Assembly (NCBI GenBank): GCA_013398015.1
Contig: VZRR01005779.1
Coordinates: 33,213-97,212, forward strand
Source: Oreocharis arfaki
Taxonomy: Eukaryota; Chordata; Aves; Passeriformes; Paramythiidae
Direction: 5' to 3'
Length of the DNA stretch: 64,000 nt
The notes beneath the pieces were generated by a model, which was not told the origin of the DNA, did no database searches, and saw only the letters and a program-made list of their open reading frames with translations. Shown here piece by piece: positions 41,289 through 53,976 of the stretch; the first letter of the stretch is position 1, and every line of letters starts with the position of its first letter. The translations under genes were made by a program, and so were the position numbers.

Positions 41289-42339
41289 CTAAAGTAAAAA
41301 AACAAAACAACAGAATTAGCTTACCCCCCATAGAAAAAAAACAAACCCAAAACACAAACAAAGCTCTAAAGGACTTGAAGTCATAACTTTGTTTTCCCAA
41401 TAGAAAAATCCATGACAGTGTATTTACATGGCTTTGGTGACACAATCATGACCCCTCGAAAAGGGTGTGACTACTTTACAAGTTTGAAAGAGAAATCAGA
41501 GAATTTCTTTAACACTTGAAAACATTTAAGAACTTTGCTGAAGTTTAGCCTAGCATATTAAACCAAGGCATATCAGAGTATGAGACAATCTGAGTTCTCA
41601 GTTGTTCCACACAAGAAAAAACAATTCCTTTATTTTCAGAAGTATTAATGCAGATGAATTTCAGTGTCGAGCAGGTGAGGCTGCAGCCCAAAGCATTGTT
41701 GCATCCTTTAGCCTACACACTGATAACAGAAATTCTTTAGGGAAAAAAAACCCTATTAATTGAAGGCAAAGAAATAAGGTCATATTAAAAAGAGTTGTTT
41801 AGAAACACCAGTTGCCCCCCCAACACATACTAATAGTTACTTGGACACTTGATACTTCATGCTGAGTTTATAAGAAAAGCAAACAGTCTACAGGCTAATG
41901 CATTTATAGATTTCAAAAACATCCAAGCTACAGAAAAAAAGAATATAGGTAACACCTAAGGACTCCTAAATTCATCAAAATAATTACTAAGTATTAGATA
42001 CAAATTTGTAGGCATATAAATATATATACTAATTTAAACTACAGTCCTACAAAGGCATATGTGGTCCCAGCAGGGCATTTTCTGGATAGAAAGCTCCCTG
42101 TGTGCAAGCACAGATATATATATTTTATACAGGAAAAATATGGGTAGCTGCATTTTTTATGGACCATTGGTGTTCACACACCATAAAAGAATACATACAC
42201 TGAGTCAGTTTTCCATTGAATGGCCACAAGACTTTTAAAAATGGTTTAGCTGGGACACATGAAAGGTTATGCAAAACAAAACAGGAAATTTGTGAGTATT
42301 CTGGGAAGTGCTTCCTTGCAGAGTCAATTCCAAGAGGAA

Positions 42340-42720
42340 TCCTCGTCTGGGTAGGGGTCCCTGAGCAAACACGACTTCGGATGCACGAGAGCGAGTGTTT
42401 GCTTTGCGAGGCGTTCCTACCTTTTCGTGGCTACATTCGAGAGCGAGAAACCATCCCAAGTGCATAAAGATGATGTGGGAGAAGCGAGCGGAGCGAGGCC
42501 GTGTGCCGCGGTCCCGGCGCTGATGGCACCGGGAGTGGCTCCGTGCACGCCGCCAGGAGCCGCCGGCACCGGCACCCGCCCCGTCCCGTCTCTCCTTCCC
42601 TCCCCCCGGCTCCCGCTCCGCCGCGATCTGCCCCTTCCAATGACGGCCGGACTACAGCCCCACTGCGCCCCGCGGCCGTGCCTCCCCAGCACAGTTCTCT
42701 ACTCCGGCCATCGCTGGTGT
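42340..42720. promoter_or_regulatory. CpG island 1.2 kb upstream of a coding exon
   Basis: I count 31 CpGs between 42481 and 42720, with a CpG-bearing shoulder back to about 42340. GC boxes or their variants are frequent, for example CCCCCCGGCTCCCGCTCCGC. With respect to TAF4B it lies upstream of the exon at 41288, so a minus-strand transcript starting here would enter the gene in the middle of the histone fold. ORFs in the island are Arg/Gly/Pro-rich artefacts. Promoter activity is inference only. Confidence 0.6.
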
Positions 42721-43559
42721 TCGTTTTAAGGATTCTTTGAAGTCGTAACCTCTTTAACTTAAACACTGACTCCCTATCTTACACTTTACCTTAAGGATTT
42801 CAGCAAGATGTGTATGTGCTTTTTAACTAATTTTTGCTTTAGCACGGGGAAAAAATAAATTAAACTTTTCTTGGTGCCCAATTTGTCTTGTGGAATAGAG
42901 CTGGAGCTGCGCTCAGGTTGCTGAAAGCTGAACACGTAACGGGAAGCAGACATACACATTAAATCCCAATGCTGCAACTGCCACCCAGGCAAATGAAGTC
43001 CTTGAAGTCAGGAGGACGATTCCTATAGGCAAGGAGCAATTCCTCCAAGCCAGACTAGCAGTATCAAGGCCAATTTGAGCATGCACAATTTTATTATGCA
43101 AACACATGTAAGCAAAGCCATCAATCAGAAAACCCTGGTCTGAAAGATAAAATGCAAGTAAGAAGGGACATTTAATTAACTAGTATCCAGAAAAGAGGCT
43201 TGAGATGGAAAATTCTGCCATATTCTAGGTAAGGGTGTGAATGTGAAATTGTTACGGTTCTTTGAATTTCAGCGTAACTATGGCCACCCAACATCCCTGA
43301 AAACACACACGCTCCTTTTATAATGAGAACTGTTGTCATCTTGGGTTTTTTCCACTATAAAGGTCTTTCTAATATTACAGAATTTTATTCTAAGTAAAGT
43401 CAACCGTTATAGGATTTTTCTTGTCCCTTTAACTCTTCAGAAATTCAACCATTATCAATGGACTATTCTCTGAGATACCTGATGCCTTAAGACTCTTGTC
43501 CTTCATCAGCTTCTGCAATATCCCAGCAACTTTCTTCTCCTAAAATCCCTGAACATGAT

Positions 43560-44443
43560 ATTCCCAAGTCCAGAAAACTACCTGCAGGCCATGGAGTCCC
43601 TTGGGAATCTGCCCTGGGATTTACCCTTTTTAACGGCTGTCTCAGGGACCTCAGGGGTGAGACACAAAGCCCCCTCACCAAGTCTGCAGACGGCACCATC
43701 CTGAGCAGTGCAGAGGGAAAGGACCTGGCGAGTGAAACAAGAGGAACTTCATGGAACTCTTGAAGGACAAGTGCAAAGCACTTGGACTCACTGGAATGAC
43801 ATGGGCTGGGGTCAGCAGAACTGGCGGGAAGCACAGGAGAGCCTAGAAGCCAGCAGATTATCCAGGATCCAGCAGTGCACCCTGGCACCAATGAAGATAA
43901 GTGGGTTTTATCTACAGCAAAACAGTGAATCAATGGTACCAACCCACCAAGAGAAACAATTACTCCTCTTCACTTAGCCCACATCTACAGTCCTGCGCGT
44001 TTGGGTCAGCTAGCACAAGAAAGAGTTGAAAAAACTTGAGTCTGGGGAAAAGTCAACAAGACGGTCATAGGATTGGAGCACATGACCTACATGAGGAGAA
44101 CATGAGAGTTCTTCTTCTTGGAGTAAGAAGACTTAAGGGAGAGTTTAATTGAGAAGATGGAGCCAGAGCCTTTATTAAGGCTGCCTGGAAGAAGAATGAC
44201 AAGTAAACTAATAAACTGAAACAGCTGTTTCTAACTGGATATAGGGAACAATTCTTTTATGAAGACAAATAATGGAACACTTTGCACAAACAAGTTGTAG
44301 ACTCTCCCACCATCCAAGCTTTTAAGACTTGGCCAGTTAATGCCCTAAACAACCCAGTCTAAATATGTTGATCCAGCTTTGAGCAAGAGACTGGACCAGA
44401 CAACCACTCAAGTTACCTTCCAACCTGAGTGATTCAATGATCC
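43560..44443 (+). mobile_element. Old CR1 LINE copy, about 0.9 kb
   Basis: This is a strongly decayed plus-strand CR1. It shows the end of the reverse-transcriptase ORF (CCCCTCACCAAGTCTGCAGA, equivalent to LSKFADDT), then GGAACTTCATGGAACTCTTG and AAGTGCAAAGCACTTGG (equivalent to RNLMKFNKGKCKVL). Further on come CTTGGAGTAAGAAGACTTAA (equivalent to SLEKRRL) and the terminus TACCTTCCAACCTGAGTGAT, TCAATGATCC. The 3' sequence differs from the copies at 8.3, 24 and 60.7 kb, so it belongs to another CR1 subfamily. Stops and indels are numerous. Confidence 0.85.
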
Positions 44444-47400
44444 CTGTCCTCCTGCATATGTCCTTCCATATTCCTTATTACTGCACAATATTCTGATGCC
44501 TCCCCTACATCTCGGATGGCACATCTCCCAGTCCGTATTTGCCCAGCATGCCAACTGGGCACAGTCAGAGACCCTTAGCCTGGCCAGTCTGTGCCAGAGA
44601 GCTCACTGGCAGCCAACCAGGCAAAAGAGCAAAGAAAAGGAAAACATGGATTCATTTCCCCCTCAACTAAGACACACAGAGGGACTCTATCTCGCTCCTG
44701 ATTTATCAATCAACTCAAAAGTGACCTGAAGGGAAAGAAGAAAGGCAAATGGAATATTAAACCAGACTACAAAAAGATTTTTTAAAAGTCATCTTGTCAT
44801 CCACACGATACATCACGTGCAGAAGCATCATCACATCTTCCCTGCCCCAAATCACATTAGTTAAACCCTGTTAGCTGGGCATGTCAGAAGCAGGGTGCAT
44901 TCCAAAGCCGCATACTACATGAAGATCTGGCACACTCCTTAAATACTTGAATTATAGTTGGGGCAAGGGTGGGAAAACTACGAATTTCATCTACTGGAAA
45001 TGCTGGCATGGTTATACTTTCATACACAGATGTTCACACCACTGTGCTGATTCCACTGACCTAAGAGATGTTCTGATACCATTGCTTAGAGCCTGTCTTG
45101 TTTTTGCTTTCCGCTGCTCAGAAAAGATGCCAAGTAGAAACTGAATCTATGCACAGGGCTGGAAACTGCTAATTTTCATATGTTTCTATATTAAAGTCTT
45201 AGTGGTTTTTTTTTCTTGACTGCCACTTCTCCTCCTGAGATTCACTCTCATTTATAAACTTCGTAAAATGAAATCTATAAAATTTCATCCACTCTCATTT
45301 ATAAAAAGCATACTGGAATCCTGTCTGGCAAACACACATCTCTAAATAGGAAATTCCTGACATATTCTTCTACTCTGCTTAATTACTTTTCCCCAGAGTT
45401 AATAGGAAAAGGCTTCTCTTCCCTTTTCAAGATTCCCCAGAGTGATAATGATGTGGGAATAGAAATATCATTTATACTTTTAAGAAATGTGTATATACAC
45501 ATATATATTCTATAATACTAAACATAGTTAATTGTATCACAAAACACAAATATCCTTGTTATTATTCATGTTTCTAACCAACTCATTGGACAGTGGGCTT
45601 CATCTACAGTTATTTTTATTTAGAGTCTAGCATTCTGAATTCTGGTCTTAATTGCACCATCTGATCTTTACCATATATGCACTTAAACACGTGCAGAAAC
45701 CAAAGAGAAAATTAGGATTAAAAAAAAATTACTTCTATCAACAGAGTGCTTCCCACTGTCTTTTGTTTTAAAAAAGTTGAACTCCTTTCTGATTTTTAGG
45801 TGATCATCTCAATGTGCTTTAAGTTTGATGATGTGGCAATCTTAACTTGCAGTCTTATGATCAAAAGTATCATATGTGGAATTTGAAAAGAGTTGCTTGC
45901 TTTTAAATAATACATTTGTTAAATTTAGACATTTTGGTTAACAAGTATGAACCTCAAGTCTTTAAAACTACTTTAGCAATGTAATTTTGAACTTTACCTA
46001 GAGCTATGATAAAAACATCGTCAAGGTTAACAACAAAAAAGGAGCTGGAGCAAAGCAATGCTCCAAGCTATAATTTTAACCCATCTCTCCAGTTGAATAC
46101 AAGTTTTGATAGTTTTAAAGACAAAAATAAGGTCATACTCTTTATTCAAGTGCTCTTGCCAGATCACTATTACACCAGAACTGTACAAGACCATCAAGAA
46201 TTGATGACTGATTGAAAGAAAACTTCAATTCTTTGTGGCAGAACTCAGTTACAGCACATCCTCAGAGGCATCAGAGGCTACTGAAGAGTCACACTATCCT
46301 ACATGAGAAATATAAGGGACAAATTAATACCCTCAAAGTGCAAATTTTGAATCTGCCGAGCATTACAGAACAACACAATTAAGTCTGCCTGCATGTTAAT
46401 TACATGTCTGGAAGCTTTAATAGCAAACCCTGGTTCAATCAGAATTTAATAAAGATCTACAGTATATGAGACAGCATGCAAAAAAGTACATGATGATATT
46501 TTGTTACAAATAAACTATATTATACTTAAAAGTTTTTGATATTGCAACACAGTTACTGTAAGTCAGAACTTTTATCTAAATTCCAAAAACATTGAAGGAA
46601 AAAACATTCAGCAATATTATTCTGCTATTGGCATAAGTGTCAGTAGCACAAGATTGTTTTTTACAAATACAAAAGCACCTAAACTTTGTAACTAAAAACT
46701 TTTTAGGTCTCAAGAAGTGAAAATTCTGCTATCATCTGCTTAGCTATCTGAAAGGTACCGGCTTTGCTGCACTTAAAAAGTTTAATTATATTTTATTGAT
46801 CAAAAACCGAAACAAATCATAAGGAACAAATCATGCCCTATTTGGGAAGCAGAGGAAAAATACTGTCTTTGCAGATAGGCTTTCAAAAAATCAGAAAGTT
46901 ACTTTAATAATTTATACTACAAGAGGACTGACAGGATTGAGATCAAAGATAAAAAAAATTATTTGTAAAACATCAGGTCTGACTCTGATTATTGATGTGA
47001 TAAATTATTGAGTGCCTGTATAAAATCTCTTTACATTTACTCTCAAAACAAAAAAACCTTGAAGAACTGGCTTTAAACAGTTAAACAGCTCATATTTAGG
47101 GCTTGAGTTGTCCTTCAACAGAAACACTGGGAGGGTACATAATGAGTGTCTATTTGCCCTAACCACAGGTCAGAAATGCAGAAAGCACTCCCTCCACTCC
47201 TATCATGCTAACACCAGAGCAACTTCTTGAACTTTAAATTCTGTGCATGAAACATTGGCCCAAGATCCATCTGGAAACAGATACGTTAGGTCTAGGCCCC
47301 TTCTGCCATTACAGCTGGCTTGCATACCACAAAATAGAAACCAAAGTCCATCCCCCTCCACTATGAGGCATTATTTGTTTAAGCTTTTATTTAACCCCAT

Positions 47401-50400
47401 TCAACACCATCAGATCTAGGAAAATGCAGTAAAGAAGCATCTGGTCAGATCTACCCACCTCCCTCCTGCCCACAGCACAGGAAGTGCTGGGCTGTGCCAT
47501 GGATTGCATCTACAACGGAGGCTTAAGCCCCCTCCCTCTGTCATCCCCAAAGAACCACCACGGCTTTATGTGCCTCAGTCCCTCTGCAATCTCCCCGATC
47601 AGGAAAAGCAACATAATGGAAACACTACCACTTCAATTCCTGCAGCCTCCCAAACAATTAGATTCTTTAATAAAAAATTCTATTCCTTCATTTCAACAGC
47701 ATAAGGGAAACTGACAATTTTATAGTTCTGCTGTAGATGTAGCACTGAAACATTTAAAACACCTTAATCTCTGTTCTATTACATATAATTAAATACAACA
47801 TGACTGGTTAAGTAGACACTGTTCAAGACTTACAATATACAGGAACTTCTGGAAATTACAAGCTGAAAAAATTGGTGTGAAGGAGAGAGCAACTCACCTT
47901 CTGAAACTAGATAAGCAATATTTGTCTAAGACACAGCTTGTGTGGTCTCTACAGAAAGCGAGTCATGAAACCAAGAGAAAGCAATGGGAGCTTTGTCTGA
48001 TGCTGTTGTAATAATAATTCCAAACTGAGCAATCCCATTCAACTATCAGTCTGACTAAACATGAAGGGGAATCAACTCTACTGTACTAAGGGGCCTTAAC
48101 ATGCTGAGAAGCACAAATGGCAATTATTGAACTCACTTCTCCCAGCGTCATCAGGTGGAACTTAAGAATAGGGTACATCTCCCACAGAGCAGTGTCCTCA
48201 GCCCAGAAAGTCATCCATCAATACTGCATTCCTAGTGCTATCAAGGGGAAAACCCAACCCTAAATATTAAGCTAGAGAATGAGAACACAGGAAAGGAAAA
48301 AATGAAGGAGGTTGTTTAGGTTCAGAATACCCTGGGGTGCTACCAGAGCCCCAGACAGACTTTGAGTACTAAAAACTGAAAGCAGAGCCTGTCAAACAGT
48401 GGTAGTACAAAGAGCAACTCCTAGTTCGGATGATTAAGACTAGAGATTCCTAGGGGTGCAAGATAACCTAGCAATCTCAGGCAAAGGAAACAGTAAGATA
48501 ATTTTAGCTGTAATCTTCTGGTTTCAGTCCCTTAAATAAAAGTTTTAATTTAAGTCTTACTAACTAAATGCATAAATAATTTAATCCATGTTGACTTGCT
48601 GTACTGTTAAGCTGGTCTGCTGCTAGAAGACAGTATGAGGAAAGAAGAAACTACCAAACTTTAGTTGCTACCTTCACGAAAACAGCCAACCCAAACGAAG
48701 TGGTTGGAGCAGGCGCCTCTGAGGAACCTGTAACCTGGGGCATGTTTAGGAAAGCCCCAGGCTAGGGAGTGTTTCCTGCCAAATGAGAGAATCCCTGCCA
48801 AGTGCTTTGAGATTGGGTGCACGGCTCCCTGCAGCAGGCACAAACCAGCACCCCTCTGTGAGAGGCAGATGGCCAAGATAGAACCCACAGCTCCAAACCA
48901 GCCCTCAGCTGAAACGGAAAAGGTTTTGCAAACCAGTATCTGATACTGTTCAACACTTCCAGTTCACCTACATAGGGAACAACGACTTCGTTAGAGAGAA
49001 TGACTTTTTATCGCCTCAAAATTGTTATTTACAAAACAACGGAAAGCCCTACACGCCTTACTTCAGCAAGCTCGTTCGTAAAAAAACATTCCTCCTCTCA
49101 GAGTGTGAGAACTAACTCATAAGCCGACTGCTGGACAAACTGGACAACCTTCTTGAGATCTCCCGATTTGCTGGAAGTAGTGTTTGTCCTACACTTCTTC
49201 AGGACTACCCACCTTGGGCCAATTGCCCAGGAAGCATTTTGTGAAACTAAGAAACTGCTCCTACATGAGTTACTTTTTAAAAATAAATTCCGAATTTGCA
49301 GATTAAAATCCTCAAAATACATAGCCATGTTCAGTGCAAGACACAGCAGGGAAAAGAGATAACCAGCCATGTAATGTAACCTAAAAGAATAAAAATGCTG
49401 AATAAAATGCCACACATATTTTAATATTGTTTTCTCCTGCTCCCTCCAAAGTAAATGCCAACCAAAGTATTTTAGCAAAGTAAGATTCAACTCAGACTTT
49501 TAAGCTCTGTAGTATGAATGCACAAGCACAAAACCATTCAAAGTGTGTTTCAGGCACTATAGTGGATTTAACTTTTTCAGGACAAACTATACCGTAATAA
49601 ATACTTATGTATTTATATAACTGTACGAAAAGTTAAGTAAACCTACACTGGATAACATAGTCCGTCATCCTTTCTCTAAAAGTAGTATTTGTAATAGTAG
49701 TATTACTAAAAAAAAAGTGTGTAGTGCTCACTGTGCACCAAAATGATGCCTCAGCCTGTCCTAAGTTAGATCATCTTACCTGTTTATTGGGTCAGAATGG
49801 AATGTTTTCTCCATTCACTTTTCAAGAAATTTTTTGCATCGGCAACATTGTAAAACAAAGAGTTCCACAACTACTCACCTGACAAAAACAACCTTTTTGC
49901 TTATTTTGAACTTTTACTTTCTAATTTTGTTTAATACACCTTATTCTTGTCAAAAGAAAACAAGCAAAATAGCTCCACTCTAGAGGGTCATATCAGTGTG
50001 ATTATTTTAACACAACAGAGCCAGAAAAGCAGTTGCATCCATGCAAAATCTATGTGTAACCCTGGCCATAGTCTCATTCTGTTTTCTGTGCTGATTCAAA
50101 GCTTTTATATGCAAGTCAATAGGATTTGGGGCAGGACAAAAAAAATTCATCAAGGAGAGAAAGAATTTCTCAAGAATCTTACTTAACCTTACCTACACAA
50201 GTCATGTTTTTTGATGAAAGTCATTTAAGATTGACCAGCAAAGAGCCTTCACTTCTCTAAAAAGTCCCAACCAGTGGGTAAGTCTGGGAACTCATACCTA
50301 ATTCATGCTTTCTGACAAAGAGGAAAACTACTTTGAGAAGTCTGTGCTAAGGTATATATAACCAGACAATCCAGTTTCCAAAATTCTGTCTCTAAGCTAG

Positions 50401-53400
50401 ATAATTAAACAGCTGAAAGGCAGCTATTAATCAGCCATAAAGAGTCTTTTTTACTACCCTTAGTGGTTTGTCTCTAACAGAATCAAGCTAGTCACAACAA
50501 CATTCTGCACAGGTATGTGGAGGCTTGGAAAATGGAAGGAGCTGCCACAAATCATGGAAGCATAAACATATAAACAGTGCATCTAGGAGCAGAGAACACT
50601 TGGCATTCAGACAGCAAGGAAGGCTTGCAGCTTGACCAGAAAGGACAGAAAGAATGTCAACTCTGAAGGAACATAAGGCACTGCAATTGTTTCCCTGCTC
50701 TCTTCTGTAACTAAACCGTGTATCACCTAACTTCTTTTAGAAGAAATTAAAATCTCAGTGTGTTAAGCAAAGACAATATCCTTAATTTTGATGTTAAATT
50801 CCTTCTCTTTAAATAATTTAACTTTAAGATTATTTTTGTGTCATTTGATGTGTGTATTCTAAAGGAAGAGAGGGTCCTGAAGTTATTAAAAGGAGGCACT
50901 GAAGGTCAAAGAACCTTTGAGAACTACAGCTCCACATCCTACCCCATAACCACAGTAATGTGTGCTGCAGCAATCGAACAGTGTGAGGAAAATACAAAAG
51001 ACAGAGGAGGGCAGGGGAACTGGAATAGGGGCAGGTCTCAACAAGTCAAATTAGAACACACAGATCACAGTTACATGATCTTTTTTTCCTCATCTTGGTT
51101 TTCCCAATACAAAAAATACAACATGATAAGCATGTCCAAAGACATTCAGGAACATTCAAGAATAAATACAGAGTGACTGCAGAGGACTGGAAAATATGTT
51201 CACTATTTTTATGAATAACAGTACATGCCTCAATGCACTTTTGTGCTTGGTTACTCACTAGAGAGTCAAATCAAAAGAGATTGTTACAGGGACCAGACCA
51301 GAAAGAACTAATATGGCAATGACACCAACAGGAGTTCCTAAGAAAGCAATAGAGAAGCTATTAGTTAGGAATGCATCTGTTTTCATGCAGAGTAGAAAAA
51401 TGTGTTTCTTGAGCCAAACTCAAAATAGTAAACCATGACAGGACCTCAGGCTTAAATACCGTAAGTACATGATTATGACAGTACACCAGGTAAGACAGAG
51501 ATGGAGCAGAAGTCCTGTAAAAACATCAGAGATGACAAACACAGATGCCAGCATCCTATAGCACAGTGCTCACAGGAACAGAATACGCTCTCCATCACAT
51601 CCACAGGACTCAAAGGAATGCCAAGTTAAGAACTTGCCTATATAGTTCTGTTCTTTTAAAGCAAATTGTGTGAACAATACAGACATTTCAACAATTTTTT
51701 TCCCCTGAGAAACGATTTCTCTGACACCACAGTCTGAACAAGTTTCAGAGTTGTTATCATAAGCCTGATGCCAGACAGACTAGCTAAACGTGAGGCTTCA
51801 TCTAAGGAGGCAGGATGGGCATGTCAGACAGAGAAGATAGGCACAAACCCCAGGAAATTATAAAGGATACCAGAAGGGTAGACCAAAGATCATAACCTGA
51901 ATTCCAAAATGTGAGCACCTTCATCTGTGTATGTCCAGGATTACAATTAAAAGTGCCAAGATCAGGACACCGTGCCACATTCATTAACACCAAATAGAGC
52001 ATCACCAGATCATTCACCACTGCAAAAATTAACCAGGTCAGATACAATCACCTAATTTTGCCAAAATAGCTTAAGTTTATGATAGTTTATGTTAAAGGTG
52101 CACTTCTACATTGTTGTGCAAGAACAGATGGTGGTACCTCATCTGGCACAACTTTGTGTTGCAGCTACTTCCTTGAAAACAAATACCCTTTGTTAGCAGC
52201 AGAATGTCTTTGTACCAGTTCAATATCTGGCTCTGACTTATTTAACAAGGGACTGCAAAACTGGTTAAACCACAGATTAAGCCTCTCTGCATTACAACCA
52301 TTCAAAAAAGGGTCAAATTGCCAATGAGTTGTAGTAGATTCCGGACTTGTGGGCAGTAGACTCAGCAACGTGAAGGAGGCTGACAAATTCAATTCAAACT
52401 CATGGGAGAAGGCAAGACTAAAGGAAGTTTATGAAGTTTCTCAGTAATTTTAAGAAATGAAAACACCACAACCTTAGTATGAGCAGCAGGATTGCCAAAT
52501 AAACATAATGAACAATCATTCCAACATATTTTTAAAAATATTACCTTTTACTTTTCCTCCTTAAACGATCCTTGAAGATGCTGCTCACTGATCAATGACT
52601 TCCTCCTCCACAAAGATGTTCCAACATGTGTTGAGCATTGGGGACATTAGCACCACCTCTAGAGCATGGAGTTTGCCTACAGGGATAATGTAAGTCAGCT
52701 TTATTGCAATATTAAATGGTTCTCTAAGGTTTTCTTTTTATTGTTCTTATTTTACATCCATGGACTTTATAAATGAATCTGGTAGAGAATGCATCTCCAC
52801 AGAATGATGATCTTAATTTTACTCTCCTTTGCAGAGCCCAGGAAATTTAAGCCATTCAATTCCCAGATGCAAACTTATTCTGAAGCTGGGTAACATATTT
52901 TGGTGGGCCCTGAAGGCCGGAACTGCCTTCCAGAAATAGCAAGACCTTTTAAAGATGGTGCTTTCACTACATTCACAAAACAGAATGAAAAAGTGGTGAA
53001 AACAAAATTATTATGGTGAAAACAAAACTTGAATTCTCTAAATATTTCTGAGAGCAAGTAGTATGGTCATGCTCTCAGTTCAGCTGCAGTAAAACCTTTG
53101 AAAATTATGCCTGAAGAAATAGCATAATTTTCTTCATAAATAACCATAGTTTCAACATAGCTAAATTAATCATATTTATTTTGAGAAATTACTGCTTGAT
53201 GAAATAACATCAGTTCTGACACCTGAAGATGATACTGCTAAAAGCATAACTCAGATTCTGCAATGTTGCAGAGTCAATAAGATAAATAAAAAGAAAACCT
53301 TGGAAATACACAAAAAATATTGAACAGAAGCTGCCCTACCTTTCACAGAAAGGCAGACTCCAAGCTCTCAGGTGGTACTGAAGTTACCATTCCAACACAT

Positions 53401-53953
53401 GTTGGGACATCTTGTAAAACAGGAAGTCTAATCATGGACCTATTAAAGAAAGAACAACAATAGGGTTTAACATTCTGCTGAAGTACTTACTGCTTATGTT
53501 TATTTGGCAACACTGCTGCTGATACTAACATGGGAATGTATTCCCACCTTTTTTGAAAAGGAAATAATAAATGTAAATAACATATTATTGTCTTATACTA
53601 TTGTAACATTAGCAATTGATTAAGTTGGAATATAAACCCAAATTCTCTATTGAACATGTACAATAAACTCCAATCTCAACATAAGAAACAATCATCACAA
53701 CTACGGACATTCATTAGAAAGTTGGGAGCAGCACACACCTTCTAATCTAAATGCAATTTGTAGCAAATTGTGTGTTTTATACTAATGAAAAAAGCCCAAG
53801 CTACAGAACTATTCCAGATGTCAGAATGTGGATACATCTCTCCATCTGCCACATCTCTGCAGTGCTGGACTGAAGTTTACAGAAACTAGAGAAAGTCCGT
53901 GCCTTCGGCATGCACAATAACTTGCAATTTAGATTATCCAATACCTAATGCGA

Positions 53954-53976
53954 CTTTTTTTTCCCCCAAAAAAAAG
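53954..53976. repeat. T8-C5-A8 mirror hairpin
   Basis: C, eight T, five C, eight A and G form a perfect 9-bp stem with a CCCCC loop. It is low-complexity sequence in an intron and probably fortuitous. Confidence 0.85.

Noticed and set aside
42417..42766. Arg/Gly/Pro-rich ORFs on both strands across the 42.5 kb CpG island
   Set aside because: Overlapping ORFs in several frames are expected in stop-poor GC-rich DNA. None resembles a known protein.
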